A stretch of 64,000 nt of DNA from CAILUG01 sp903844415 (GTDB taxonomy: Bacteria; Pseudomonadota; Gammaproteobacteria; Pseudomonadales; Pseudohongiellaceae): contig CANJTS010000004.1 in NCBI GenBank assembly GCA_947477655.1, forward strand, positions 124,001 to 188,000. Reading direction: 5' to 3'. Shown piece by piece: positions 45,575 to 54,309 of this stretch; within the stretch, counting starts at the first letter, position 1, and each line of letters starts with the position of its first letter. The translations under genes were made by a program, and so were the position numbers. A model generated the notes under the pieces. The model saw nothing but the letters and a program-made list of their open reading frames with translations, did no database searches and was not told the origin of the DNA.

Positions 45575-46549
45575 TCAAAACCCGGTCAACGCAATTTTTG
45601 ATGCTTCATAGGAAGCAGTGGGTAGAGCCACATAACCGACTTCTGCAGACAACGCTGCTGCTGAGTCGATATAAAACTCTACAAAATTACGCACTTCCGG
45701 TTTCTGGAGACTGGTTTTACTGACATAAATAAAAATCGGGCGGGACAACGGACTATAAGTGCCATCATTAATGGTCGCTGGTGATGGTGTGATAGGGCCA
45801 GTGCCGCCATCAACGGGGACAACTTTAAGGATACTTTGATTTTGAATGTAATAGGCGTAACCGAAGAAACCCAGTGAGTTTTCGTCTCCACTAATACCTT
45901 GCACTAAAATGTTATCGTCCTCGCTTGCCGTGTAGTCGGGACGCGATGCTCCAGCTGTGCCATTCACAGTTTCGGTAAAATAATCGAAGGTGCCAGAATC
46001 CGTGCCTGGACCGTACAAACGCAGTGGCTGTGCTGGCCATTCAGGGCGCACATCATCCCAACTGTCGACGGTGCTGCCCGGCTGCCAGATCATCTGTAGC
46101 TCTTTTAATGTCAAGTGATCCACCCAGGTATTAGCAGGATTAACCACAATCGATAAGCCATCATAGGCAACCGGAATTTCCAGATACTCAATACCTTTGG
46201 CTGCCGCTTCAGCTGCTTCTGTTTCCTTGATTGGGCGGGAGGCCGCCGCAATATCAATTTCTTGGGCGATAAACTTCTGAATCCCACCGCCTGTGCCGGA
46301 AACCCCAACAGTCACTCTGATAGCCGGCGCTACGGCAAGATACTCTTCTGCTACTGCTTCGCTGATCGGAAATACTGTGCTGGACCCGTCCATAGTTACC
46401 ACTCCACCATTGGCAGGAGCAACTGCTGATGTCACTTCGGCTACAGCAACTGCTGATGTTTCAGTTTGTGGTTCTTGTGAACATGCAGCTAGCATCAATA
46501 AAGAAATAGCTAACGTAAACAACAATTTGGGAGGGGTTTGGCAGAACAT
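45575..46549 (-). CDS. pstS: Phosphate-binding lipoprotein PstS
   Basis: 324 residues. The signal ends in lipobox LAAC (Cys23), so it is lipid-anchored, unlike the soluble E. coli PstS. The solute-binding motifs of the SphX-like PstS family are present: MDGSSTVFPISEAVAEEY, VGVSGTGGGIQKFI, IDIAAASRPIK and GPGTDSGTFDYF. The Ser/Thr and Asp/Arg residues in these loops ligate phosphate. It leads the pst operon. The 207-bp upstream gap holds no Pho box I can call with confidence. Confidence 0.95.
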   Translation of the reverse strand: MFCQTPPKLLFTLAISLLMLAACSQEPQTETSAVAVAEVTSAVAPANGGVVTMDGSSTVFPISEAVAEEYLAVAPAIRVTVGVSGTGGGIQKFIAQEIDIAAASRPIKETEAAEAAAKGIEYLEIPVAYDGLSIVVNPANTWVDHLTLKELQMIWQPGSTVDSWDDVRPEWPAQPLRLYGPGTDSGTFDYFTETVNGTAGASRPDYTASEDDNILVQGISGDENSLGFFGYAYYIQNQSILKVVPVDGGTGPITPSPATINDGTYSPLSRPIFIYVSKTSLQKPEVRNFVEFYIDSAAALSAEVGYVALPTASYEASKIALTGF

Positions 46550-46756
46550 ACGAAGTGGACTCCAAGTGGATTAAAACGCAAAAAAAATTAAACTAGAATT
46601 AGTGGTTATATCAAGTTCATTGGGTATGTTTCACACCAACAACTGCAGTGAGCGTCAGTAGGTTGGTCCACCATAATGGGTTGATTATTTGTTAAAGCAT
46701 TGTGGCGCAAGTGCATTAAGAACGCATAAAGATTGTCGGCAACGAATTTAAAGGTC

Positions 46757-48580
46757 TTAATAATTGCCGGCGCGCGTCATACGATAGATAAAAATTGAAC
46801 CCTTGCCTAACTGACTGCTGACACTTACCAACCCGCCATGCCTCTCAGCAATATTTTTGACTATCGATAACCCCAGACCAGTGCCGCCAAGGCTTTGTGA
46901 TCGAGCCTTGTCCACGCGGTAGAAGCGTTCGAACACCCGCTGTTGATATTGCGGACTGATACCGATGCCGCTGTCTTCCACTTCCAGCACCACATCTACA
47001 CCCTGCACACTCATCCTGACCTGAATTAATCCGCCTTCCGGTGTGTATTTGATGGCATTGTCCACCAGATTATCTACCAGTTGGCTAAGCTCCTGTTGAT
47101 CACCGACTACTTCAACTTTATCGATTGGCAGCAACACTTTAATTTGCTGGTTTTTGTACTCAGAAGCCGTTTCTGCCGCTATCGTCGCCCGATTCACCAA
47201 TTCTCCAAAATTGAGCAGGATGAATGCGCTGGTGTTCTGATTGGACTCAAGCCGTGAAATGGTCATCAAATCGACAACCAAATGCGATAGGCGAATACTC
47301 TGCGCATGAATTCTCCCCATAAAATGCATGAGAGTGGCTTGATCCACATCTGGATCGTCCACTAATGTTTCAGATAAACCTCTAATTGCCGTAATGGGTG
47401 TTTTCAGCTCATGCGAAGCATTAGCTACGAAATCAGTACGCACTTTCTCCAAGTTTCGCAGTTCGGTGATGTCGTGAGTTACCACTACCGCTCCAATCGG
47501 TTGACCCTGGTCATCTGACAAAGAAGCAACGTAGATATCCATCACCAGTTGCGCGTTGTTCCGAGAGTACTCTACTTGTGTTTTGATAACGGAGCGATAC
47601 CGGATTGCGTCATCGAGTGCCTGTGTAATCTTTTGGTTGCGTATTTCCTGCCACACGGGCTTACCCAGACATTTATCTGGATCAACACTAAACAAGTGTG
47701 CTGCCGCTTCATTGATGTGGATGATGTTTTGCTTCTGATCAACATCTATCACCCCTTCCACCATTCCAGTGAAAATAGTCGCTAGGCGATTACGGTCGGC
47801 TGTAAGAATGGAAAGTCTGCGTGCAGAATTTCGTGCCATTTGGTTAATGGCATCAGCGAGTCGCTTCAAACCAACTGCTTTTGATTCGGGTACCCTACGT
47901 TCGAAGTCACCCTGGGCAATGGCTGAAGTTATATCAGTAATTTCTTCTATGATCGCAGTTTTAGACCAGGTTAAAACCAATGCCAAGGCGGCCAGCACCA
48001 CCCATATAAAGGTCGCGGTAACAACTACTTTGACTTGTTTGCTGGCAATCGTCTGATCAAGTTCTGCCATTGCCCTTGCGATTCGAATAACACCGATCTG
48101 ACCATTTGCCGAGATCATTGGCACGGCTAGGTACACAAAGTTTTCTTGCAAGGTTTGACTATATCGCTCAGCCAAACCTTCACCGCGCGCAATTGCCATT
48201 TGGATTTCAGGGCGCTGTAAATGATTGTCCATTTGAGCCGGATCTTCCGCTGTATCAGCTACAACCACACCCAACCGATCTGTAACCGTAACACGCAAAC
48301 GCGTTGTTGTTGCCAGCACATCTGCAACAGACTGAATGCCTACATAGTCAGCCGCCTCCAGTTGTGCAACCAAAGCTGGTGCTAGCGACACTGCATGCGC
48401 GCGTAATTCCGATTCGTTGCGTGCAAGTTCTGTGCTGGAAATATTAAGAAGTGACCATAACGCGATTAAGCTCACGGCCGCCAATAAAAATAGGACATGT
48501 TCAACCGCAGTGCGCCAGAAAAGAAGGGATTTCAACATGAAATGATTATCAGTAGTGTCAGCAAAATACGGACGAAGCAT
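46757..48580 (-). CDS. phoR: Phosphate regulon sensor histidine kinase PhoR
   Basis: 607 residues. Two membrane segments (~26-46 and ~184-204) flank a ~135-residue periplasmic domain. HAMP (~206-258), PAS (~263-370), HisKA with His390 in FVANASHELKTPI, and HATPase (DNLVDNAIKYTP; GTGLGLSIVKNIAERHGG) follow. The large periplasmic sensor domain is unlike E. coli PhoR, which has almost none. Assignment rests on position: 12 bp after phoB and directly before pst. Start Met1 was kept; an ATG at codon 15 is an alternative. Confidence 0.9.
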   Translation of the reverse strand: MLRPYFADTTDNHFMLKSLLFWRTAVEHVLFLLAAVSLIALWSLLNISSTELARNESELRAHAVSLAPALVAQLEAADYVGIQSVADVLATTTRLRVTVTDRLGVVVADTAEDPAQMDNHLQRPEIQMAIARGEGLAERYSQTLQENFVYLAVPMISANGQIGVIRIARAMAELDQTIASKQVKVVVTATFIWVVLAALALVLTWSKTAIIEEITDITSAIAQGDFERRVPESKAVGLKRLADAINQMARNSARRLSILTADRNRLATIFTGMVEGVIDVDQKQNIIHINEAAAHLFSVDPDKCLGKPVWQEIRNQKITQALDDAIRYRSVIKTQVEYSRNNAQLVMDIYVASLSDDQGQPIGAVVVTHDITELRNLEKVRTDFVANASHELKTPITAIRGLSETLVDDPDVDQATLMHFMGRIHAQSIRLSHLVVDLMTISRLESNQNTSAFILLNFGELVNRATIAAETASEYKNQQIKVLLPIDKVEVVGDQQELSQLVDNLVDNAIKYTPEGGLIQVRMSVQGVDVVLEVEDSGIGISPQYQQRVFERFYRVDKARSQSLGGTGLGLSIVKNIAERHGGLVSVSSQLGKGSIFIYRMTRAGNY

Positions 48581-48592
48581 ACCCGAACAAGC

Positions 48593-49288
48593 TCATAGCT
48601 GTTCAGCCATTCGGTATCCTACACCACGAATTGTTTCAATAATGGGGGGATCTATATCCAATTTTTTGCGAATACCCCGGATATGCACATCGATATTGCG
48701 ATCGACAATTACAACATCATCACCCAGCGCCCGGTTTAGCAGTTGTTCGCGCGAGAATACTCGACCTGGATTACTAGCAAAAAAATGCAATAAACGAAAT
48801 TCTGTCGCTGTGAGCTTTACTTCTAGTTGATTTATGGTGACTTTATGTTTGATGAAATCAATAGTCAGATCACCCAGTATAATCTTGTCTTTAACCGCTT
48901 CTTTATCCACTAGTACACCACGCCGCAGCACGGCTTTAACTCTGGCGACTAGTTCTTTGGGACTAAATGGTTTAGAAATATAGTCATCTGCCCCAACTCC
49001 AAGCCCTAGCACGATGTCACTTTCTTCACCCTTGGCGGTAACCATAATAATAAGAGTGCTGCTAGTTTGTGCATCTTTCTTAATAGTGCTGCAAATCTCC
49101 ACACCATCCATGCCCGGCAACATTAGATCTAGCAAGACTAGATCTGGGACTTCACGCTTGACCAAAGCCAAGCCACGTAAGCCGTCGCTGGCATTAAATA
49201 CTTCGTACCCTTCCCGCTTGAGGTTATAACTGAGCACCTCCAAGATGTCGGGCTCATCTTCTATTACAACAATTTTTTTTCTGCTCAT
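48593..49288 (-). CDS. phoB: Phosphate regulon response regulator PhoB
   Basis: 231 residues from the ATG with AGGAG upstream; six codons of a longer frame are dropped. The receiver domain shows VVIEDEPDI, phospho-acceptor Asp54 in LLDLMLPGMDG, the switch Thr in MVTAKGEESD, and KPFSPKELVARV. The OmpR-type winged helix contains LTATEFRLLHFFASNPGRVFSREQLL. Phosphorylated PhoB activates pst and other phosphate-starvation genes. It is first in the phoB-phoR-pst-phoU run. Confidence 0.93.
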   Translation of the reverse strand: MSRKKIVVIEDEPDILEVLSYNLKREGYEVFNASDGLRGLALVKREVPDLVLLDLMLPGMDGVEICSTIKKDAQTSSTLIIMVTAKGEESDIVLGLGVGADDYISKPFSPKELVARVKAVLRRGVLVDKEAVKDKIILGDLTIDFIKHKVTINQLEVKLTATEFRLLHFFASNPGRVFSREQLLNRALGDDVVIVDRNIDVHIRGIRKKLDIDPPIIETIRGVGYRMAEQL

Positions 49289-49596
49289 TAGAAGACTCCT
49301 AGCCAATTTATTTATAAATAAATCTTAACACTCGCAGATAAAGATCATGTTAAGTCATTGTAAGGGTTTATATAAATTTACAGAATCTACATATCAAAAA
49401 CTGTGCCATCACAATAGCGTCTCGCACATTTTATGGTGGCAATTAGAAGTGATGGGCAACAACGCCCAGCATGATGTGAACGACAGAATGGAAACTCTCA
49501 ATGAGTTTCGAAATTATCGAGCCGCAAATCTAGATTGGAGCCAGACTCCTGCACTTGAATAAAAAATACATCCACTATTTTTTGAAACCAACTTAA
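49289..49596 (-). promoter_or_regulatory. Promoter region of phoB; no gene called
   Basis: AT-rich 308-bp gap. On the minus strand, a pair of related 11-mers CTTACAATGAC and TTAACATGATC lies near 49343-49364 and loosely fits a Pho-box layout, suggesting autoregulation. The match to CTGTCATA is weak. A plus-strand 71-codon frame here is not supported by a ribosome site or known family. Confidence 0.3.
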
Positions 49597-50994
49597 CTAA
49601 GTTACTGCCTTACTAAGCAGCGCACCAAGCTGCCCCACATCGGTGCTGTGCTCAATATTTTCGATAAAGTGTTCAATCTCAGCAGCGCGTGTGGTACCCA
49701 TGGCTGCTGCAGTCGCTACACGAAACCTGGTACGTACTTCGTCGGTACTGGCCATAACCACGTCATCGAGACGGGCGCGGTGAACTGTACCTCCGATTTC
49801 GGTCACAATGACTTCTGCACCCTGCTGGCCTGGATAGACTTTGGTGAAGTCATCATCAATAGCTAGTGTTGTTAGACTCAACAGTCGATGTAAAAGTGGA
49901 TGATTAAGCAAAGTGAAATTAAGCTCTGATACATCGCCTTCTATCAAAGCCGCAGCAATGTTGTACTGAATACTCATTTTTGCTTGTAATATTTGGGTAA
50001 ACGGACCGCTGAAATCGCACCCCGGATACAAAGCCCCGGCGCGTGGCACACGCACATGAATAGCTGCGATATTCTCTGCGACGATAGGTGTTTCTCGCAG
50101 CAACTGCAGCACAGCTTGCACAGGGGTCTGGGCAAAATTGCATGCCGGCACCCGCTTATGATAAACCCAAAGAATTTCTGGCGTGCCTTGGAACAATTCG
50201 ACTGCGGCAGCAGACTCACGCTTGCGCAGCGATGCGAATAAACCCGCCGCGCCGTCAAGCGCCGAGGGCGAAGCAAACGCCCCGTGTTGAGCCAGCATCA
50301 CGGCAGCCACTGCATTGCGGGCGATAAAACCTGCATGAAAAAACATTTCGCTACCGCCCGTGTAAGCCCATTGATTGAACCCCAACGTGGTATTGGCTCC
50401 TAATGCCAGTGCGCTGGTGGCGGCTTCTTCTGAGAGCGCCAGCATTTTTGCCCCTGCCATTGCCGCAGCCACAGGACCGGTAATCCCGGTCGGGCGATGG
50501 ATACGCGCAATGTCGGCATCCATTAATGCGCGCCCTACTCTGCCACCGACTTCATAACCGACAACCGTCGCCAACAAGAACGCATAACCATTTATTCGTC
50601 GGTATTGTGCGAGTGCAAGTAAGACTGGCAATACTGCGATGCCAAGATGACTGATACTGCCCGAGTGCATATCCTCACGCACCAAGCCATGACCCATCAC
50701 TGCATTGGCGAAGGCGGCATCGCCGTAAGTAGCAGCAATAGCCGACCCTATGATTGTTGCCCCACAACCTTTATTACTCTCGGCAATCGCCATGGCCTGT
50801 ACGCTCCACGGCAAGTGACGCGACTCGTAAGCACAGCCGATAAAATCCATCAGACAGATTTTAACTTTGTCGATCATGGCTTGCGACAAATCGTCAGTAG
50901 AAAATGCTGTACTGGTTTGGGCGATACGCGACGCCAGTGGTTCATGACTGGTCGTTGCCAACGAACTAGTGTTAGGTCGATCAATAGTAGACAT
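49597..50994 (-). CDS. MmgE/PrpD family protein
   Basis: 465 residues from the ATG after GGGGG; a TTG form would add five residues. The family (PF03972) is recognised by CLMDFIGCAYES, GDAAFANAVMGHGLVREDMHSGSISHLG, YEVGGRVGRAL, and MSIQYNIAAALIEG. Members are 2-methylcitrate or other small-acid dehydratases/isomerases. No prpB/prpC or other methylcitrate-cycle gene is nearby, so the substrate is open. The gene stands between phoB and a DEAD-box helicase on the same strand. Confidence 0.85.
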   Translation of the reverse strand: MSTIDRPNTSSLATTSHEPLASRIAQTSTAFSTDDLSQAMIDKVKICLMDFIGCAYESRHLPWSVQAMAIAESNKGCGATIIGSAIAATYGDAAFANAVMGHGLVREDMHSGSISHLGIAVLPVLLALAQYRRINGYAFLLATVVGYEVGGRVGRALMDADIARIHRPTGITGPVAAAMAGAKMLALSEEAATSALALGANTTLGFNQWAYTGGSEMFFHAGFIARNAVAAVMLAQHGAFASPSALDGAAGLFASLRKRESAAAVELFQGTPEILWVYHKRVPACNFAQTPVQAVLQLLRETPIVAENIAAIHVRVPRAGALYPGCDFSGPFTQILQAKMSIQYNIAAALIEGDVSELNFTLLNHPLLHRLLSLTTLAIDDDFTKVYPGQQGAEVIVTEIGGTVHRARLDDVVMASTDEVRTRFRVATAAAMGTTRAAEIEHFIENIEHSTDVGQLGALLSKAVT

Positions 50995-51029
50995 CAATAA
51001 TCCCCCCAAAATTCGGCTATTTAGAGCAT

Positions 51030-52457
51030 TTAAAGCAGACTGTCCGGTGGTTTTTTTACAGGTTTTCTTTTCAATGGTGCCATACCGCTGGTGTCTTGCG
51101 CGACCACTTTGGAATCTGCCACCACATGGCCTGGTTTAACCTCGCTGGGCTTACGCCGCTTGCCGATATTCTTCTTGAAGCTGTGGCGTTGTTCGGCTTT
51201 AGGCACTACTTTGACTTTGGGTTTGACTATTTTTTTAGCAGATTTTTTCGCAGGCTTTTTAGTAGGTCCCTGAAAGCGTGCCTCCATACCTTGGATGGTG
51301 CGGTGTTCAAATTGCACACTCAAATAACGCTCTATACTGCTCATCAGGTTCCATTCCTGAGGCGCAATCAAGGAAATAGCCAGGCCGCTTTCACCGGCTC
51401 TGCCCGTACGGCCAATACGATGCACGTGTTCATCACCGGAACGTGCCATCTCGTAATTAAGAACCAGGTCCACACCTTTTACATCAAGACCCCGGGCAGC
51501 CAGATCGGTGGCCACCAACACGCGTACCACACCGATTCGAAACCAGTGCATCACACGCTTACGGTCATCTTGCGACATTTCACCATGTAAGCAGGCAACT
51601 TTCATTTTTCCTTTACCGGCTTTGACCCATATATTTTCTGTTTTCGACTGGCGGTCACGCTGGCTTTGCAAAAAGTCTGACAGTTGCTGCGCATGATCAC
51701 GGGTGTTGGTAAACACCAAAGCCTTGTCAAATTCGGAATTGGCAATTAAATAATTGGTAAGCTGGTTTTTATGCTTGGGATCATCAGCCAGAATTATTTG
51801 TTGTTCTATGTTGCTGTGTTTTTCCCGGTGAGTGCCAATTGCAACAATTGCAGGTTCCTTTAATATTTCTGTTGCTATCCGACCAATTCCTTCATGTTCC
51901 AATGTGGCCGAAAGCAAATATGTTTGGCGTTTGGGTGGGCACGCTCTGATGATGGTGATCACTTCGTCACGAAAGCCCATGTCTAACATACGATCAGCCT
52001 CATCAAGTACCAAGAATTCCAGGTCTTTGAGTTCAATACTTTTCTTTTCTACATGTTCACGAATACGGCCGGGAGTGCCAATGATCAATTCCGGGTTTTT
52101 GCGGATCAAGGCTTGTTGTTCCTTGTAGGAGGTGCCCCCTACGATCAAACAACTTTGCATCTGAGTGAAGGCCGCCAGATCACGGCAATGTTTTTCTACT
52201 TGCTGGGATAATTCGCGGGTAGGTAGCAATATTAATGCGCGTGTTGCCGTATTAGGCTCCGCACGTTGCAACATCTGATGCAAAATGGGCAATAGATAAG
52301 CGGCAGTTTTTCCGCTACCAGTTTCAGCACTGGCCTGCACATCCCTGCCAGTCATAGCCAATTCAATCATTGCATTTTGTACTGGAGTTGGCTCGATTAG
52401 AGCCATCTTTTCGAGTGCCTTGAGCAAACGCTCATTTAAATTCATTGCTGCAAACAC
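51030..52457 (-). CDS. DEAD-box RNA helicase (SrmB-like)
   Basis: 475 residues from a GTG start with AGAGG upstream (an ATG four codons later is possible). Core motifs: Q motif TPVQNAMI, I ASAETGSGKT, Ia PTRELSQQ, II DEAD, III SAT, IV-VI with VLVATDLAARGLD and HRIGRTGRAG. The C-terminal ~80 residues are Lys/Pro-rich and basic (PTKKPAKKSAKK...), an RNA-binding tail. It probably acts in ribosome assembly or mRNA turnover. SrmB, RhlE and other subfamilies cannot be told apart with certainty. Confidence 0.9.
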   Translation of the reverse strand: MFAAMNLNERLLKALEKMALIEPTPVQNAMIELAMTGRDVQASAETGSGKTAAYLLPILHQMLQRAEPNTATRALILLPTRELSQQVEKHCRDLAAFTQMQSCLIVGGTSYKEQQALIRKNPELIIGTPGRIREHVEKKSIELKDLEFLVLDEADRMLDMGFRDEVITIIRACPPKRQTYLLSATLEHEGIGRIATEILKEPAIVAIGTHREKHSNIEQQIILADDPKHKNQLTNYLIANSEFDKALVFTNTRDHAQQLSDFLQSQRDRQSKTENIWVKAGKGKMKVACLHGEMSQDDRKRVMHWFRIGVVRVLVATDLAARGLDVKGVDLVLNYEMARSGDEHVHRIGRTGRAGESGLAISLIAPQEWNLMSSIERYLSVQFEHRTIQGMEARFQGPTKKPAKKSAKKIVKPKVKVVPKAEQRHSFKKNIGKRRKPSEVKPGHVVADSKVVAQDTSGMAPLKRKPVKKPPDSLL

Positions 52458-52585
52458 AGACTACCTCTGAAAATTGAATTCTATTGAATCGATATTGGCA
52501 AAGAGTGAGAATGCCGACCCTAAAGTACCGGCATGGAACATACCTTGTACTTGCCCCGACCCTTACCACGCCTAAGACTGCTTAA

Positions 52586-53515
52586 ATGAAACATCAGGAC
52601 ACATTATTGCGCTTCAGCTTTGATCACCTCGACATTCGCGGCGAATTGGTTTATCTCGACCAAAGTTGGGCTTTAATTCTGGAGCGTTATCCTTATCCAG
52701 GCACCGTTCGTAAACATTTAGGAGAGGCCTTAGCAGCGATAACACTGCTGTCTGCATCGGTAAAATTTGAGGGCACCATGATACTCCAGATTCAGGGCAA
52801 GGGGCCCTTACGTAGCGTGGTAACGCAGATTACTCACACCGGTTCACTCAGAGGAATAGCAAAATGGCATGGCGATGTACCTGATGGTACCTTGCAAGAC
52901 ATCTACGGTGACGGTCAGATGTTAATCACTGTTATAAAAAATTCCGGAGAACGTTATCAAAGTATTGTAGAGCTTAAAGGTGAGTCTCTGACGGATGCAC
53001 TCAACTCCTATTTCATTCAGTCCGAACAATTACCTGCAAATTTTCAACTATATGTGAGCGACACCCAAATAGCAGGTTTGTTCTTGCAGGTTTTGCCCCA
53101 ATCAAAAGTCAAGCCTATGCAAGAAACACAGGTAGTTTTTCATGACAACGACAGTCTAAATCTGCGGGATCGTGTCGAAGATTGGAACCGCATTTCCATT
53201 CTTGCCGCGACCTTGCAGGAAGCAGAAATTTTTAGTCTTACACCAGAACGCCTGCTAACCAATCTATTTCATGTAGAACAGGTCAGACTGTTCACGCCCA
53301 AACTATTACATTTTGCCTGCACCTGCTCCAGAACCAAGGTGGAAAACACCCTTATCACCATGGGCCGCACCGAACTGGAAAATATTCTACGCGATGAAGG
53401 ATTGATTAAAGTGGATTGTGAATTCTGCAATACCCACTACGAATTTTCTCAGCAAGATGTCGATCAACTTGGTTTCGAGCCCATCGAGCTGAAGCCGGAT
53501 ACGGTGCTGCATTAA
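52586..53515 (+). CDS. hslO: Hsp33 redox-regulated chaperonin
   Basis: 309 residues. The zinc-binding redox switch is complete: CTCSRTKVENTL and CEFCNTHY (C-x-C and C-x2-C). Upstream family motifs are RGELVYLDQSW, GTMILQIQGKGPLRSVV and LNSYFIQSEQLP. Oxidation of the cysteines releases zinc and activates holdase activity in the cytoplasm. It is divergent from the helicase gene and transcribed singly. Confidence 0.96.
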   Translation: MKHQDTLLRFSFDHLDIRGELVYLDQSWALILERYPYPGTVRKHLGEALAAITLLSASVKFEGTMILQIQGKGPLRSVVTQITHTGSLRGIAKWHGDVPDGTLQDIYGDGQMLITVIKNSGERYQSIVELKGESLTDALNSYFIQSEQLPANFQLYVSDTQIAGLFLQVLPQSKVKPMQETQVVFHDNDSLNLRDRVEDWNRISILAATLQEAEIFSLTPERLLTNLFHVEQVRLFTPKLLHFACTCSRTKVENTLITMGRTELENILRDEGLIKVDCEFCNTHYEFSQQDVDQLGFEPIELKPDTVLH

Positions 53516-53595
53516 GTGCTGTTTTTCTGCACGTATGCAAAGAACTAGCTGGATTTTTTTAGAAACCATGAAGCGCTAGCAGCACAACTTTGGAT

Positions 53596-53928
53596 TTAGC
53601 CAAAAAAGTTGCGTAGCTGCGCGAATCCTCCTGACATCAAAAGACAATCACCCGTATCGAGCAGCATGTGAACTATAAGACCAATACCTATGAGTCGGGT
53701 ACTTCTGGGCATGCATAACCCTATATATACAATTATCGCCGCCCAGGAATGGAGAGGATGGAACCCCATACTACAACGCAGCGAATCATAAATCGGTTGT
53801 GCCAACAGATGATCCACGTCTACCAGCATTCCTAACATCAGCAGCAAATAAGAGCGCCACCAGTGTTTGCGAAAGTAAATTGCGGCCAGCAGCGCGGGAC
53901 CAATAAAGTGAAGAGCTATATGAAGAAT
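53596..53928 (-). CDS. DUF6122 family small membrane protein, apparent AUU start
   Basis: 110 residues. The conserved stretch IALHFIGPALLAA, RSYLLLMLGMLVDVDHLLAQPIYD, RCSMGFHPLHSW and IGIGLIVHMLLDTGDCLLM matches the DUF6122 family (small multi-pass protein with Asp/His motifs). No ATG, GTG or TTG exists upstream of the conserved N-terminus: the frame is stopped at 53944-53946, and the first TTG lies in the middle (codon 28). The only sensible initiator is an ATT just before LHIALHF, with AAGAG eight bases upstream, where homologues begin with Met. The start lies 15 bp past the previous gene. A degraded start in a pseudogene is the alternative. Confidence 0.7.
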   Translation of the reverse strand: MLHIALHFIGPALLAAIYFRKHWWRSYLLLMLGMLVDVDHLLAQPIYDSLRCSMGFHPLHSWAAIIVYIGLCMPRSTRLIGIGLIVHMLLDTGDCLLMSGGFAQLRNFFG

Positions 53929-53943
53929 TGGGAACGCTCTTAG

Positions 53944-54309
53944 TTATACAATTTTGCTTGCTTGATGAAAACGTAATTGCCAGCACTGTACATTGGCACT
54001 GTAGCTCCATACTGATGTGTGCATACTGCCCTTGCTCGGTGAGAGGTTTGGCTCTCGTTGCAAGGCATGATAGGACACCAAGCGTATTTCATTGGTCATT
54101 TCTACCACTTCGAACTGGCTCAACTCCCAACGCGAGGATGGGTCTTTTTGTAAAAGCCACTGTTTTACTGTGTTGCGATCACTGCGCCCGGCTGCTGAAA
54201 TTTCATAAAAATCAGACGCGAGCATTAGCTCAAGTAATTCGGGATGACGTTTGAAGTCGGTATGCAACAATGAAGTTTCGCAAGCGTGCATTTGCGCAAG
54301 CGCTTTCAT
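53944..54309 (-). CDS. DUF4440/SnoaL-like (NTF2-fold) small protein
   Basis: 121 residues, no signal or membrane segment. The N-terminal helix with ETSLLHTDFKRHPELLELMLASDFYEISAAGR and the later LVSYHALQ and WQLRFHQ strands match DUF4440-type NTF2 folds (LL..DF.EI..SG). These often bind small molecules or act as minor enzymes; no specific role is known. Its start overlaps the ubiH stop by 4 bp and the DUF6122 gene follows at once, so it belongs to the ubiH operon. In many relatives ubiI occupies this position. Confidence 0.7.
   Translation of the reverse strand: MKALAQMHACETSLLHTDFKRHPELLELMLASDFYEISAAGRSDRNTVKQWLLQKDPSSRWELSQFEVVEMTNEIRLVSYHALQREPNLSPSKGSMHTSVWSYSANVQCWQLRFHQASKIV

Noticed and set aside
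46550..46756. Pho box upstream of pstS
   Set aside because: No pair of CTGTCAT-like half sites at 11-bp spacing could be found by eye; a motif scan would be decisive.
49347..49562. 71-codon plus-strand frame in the phoB upstream gap
   Set aside because: No ribosome site, no recognisable family; overlaps the likely phoB promoter.
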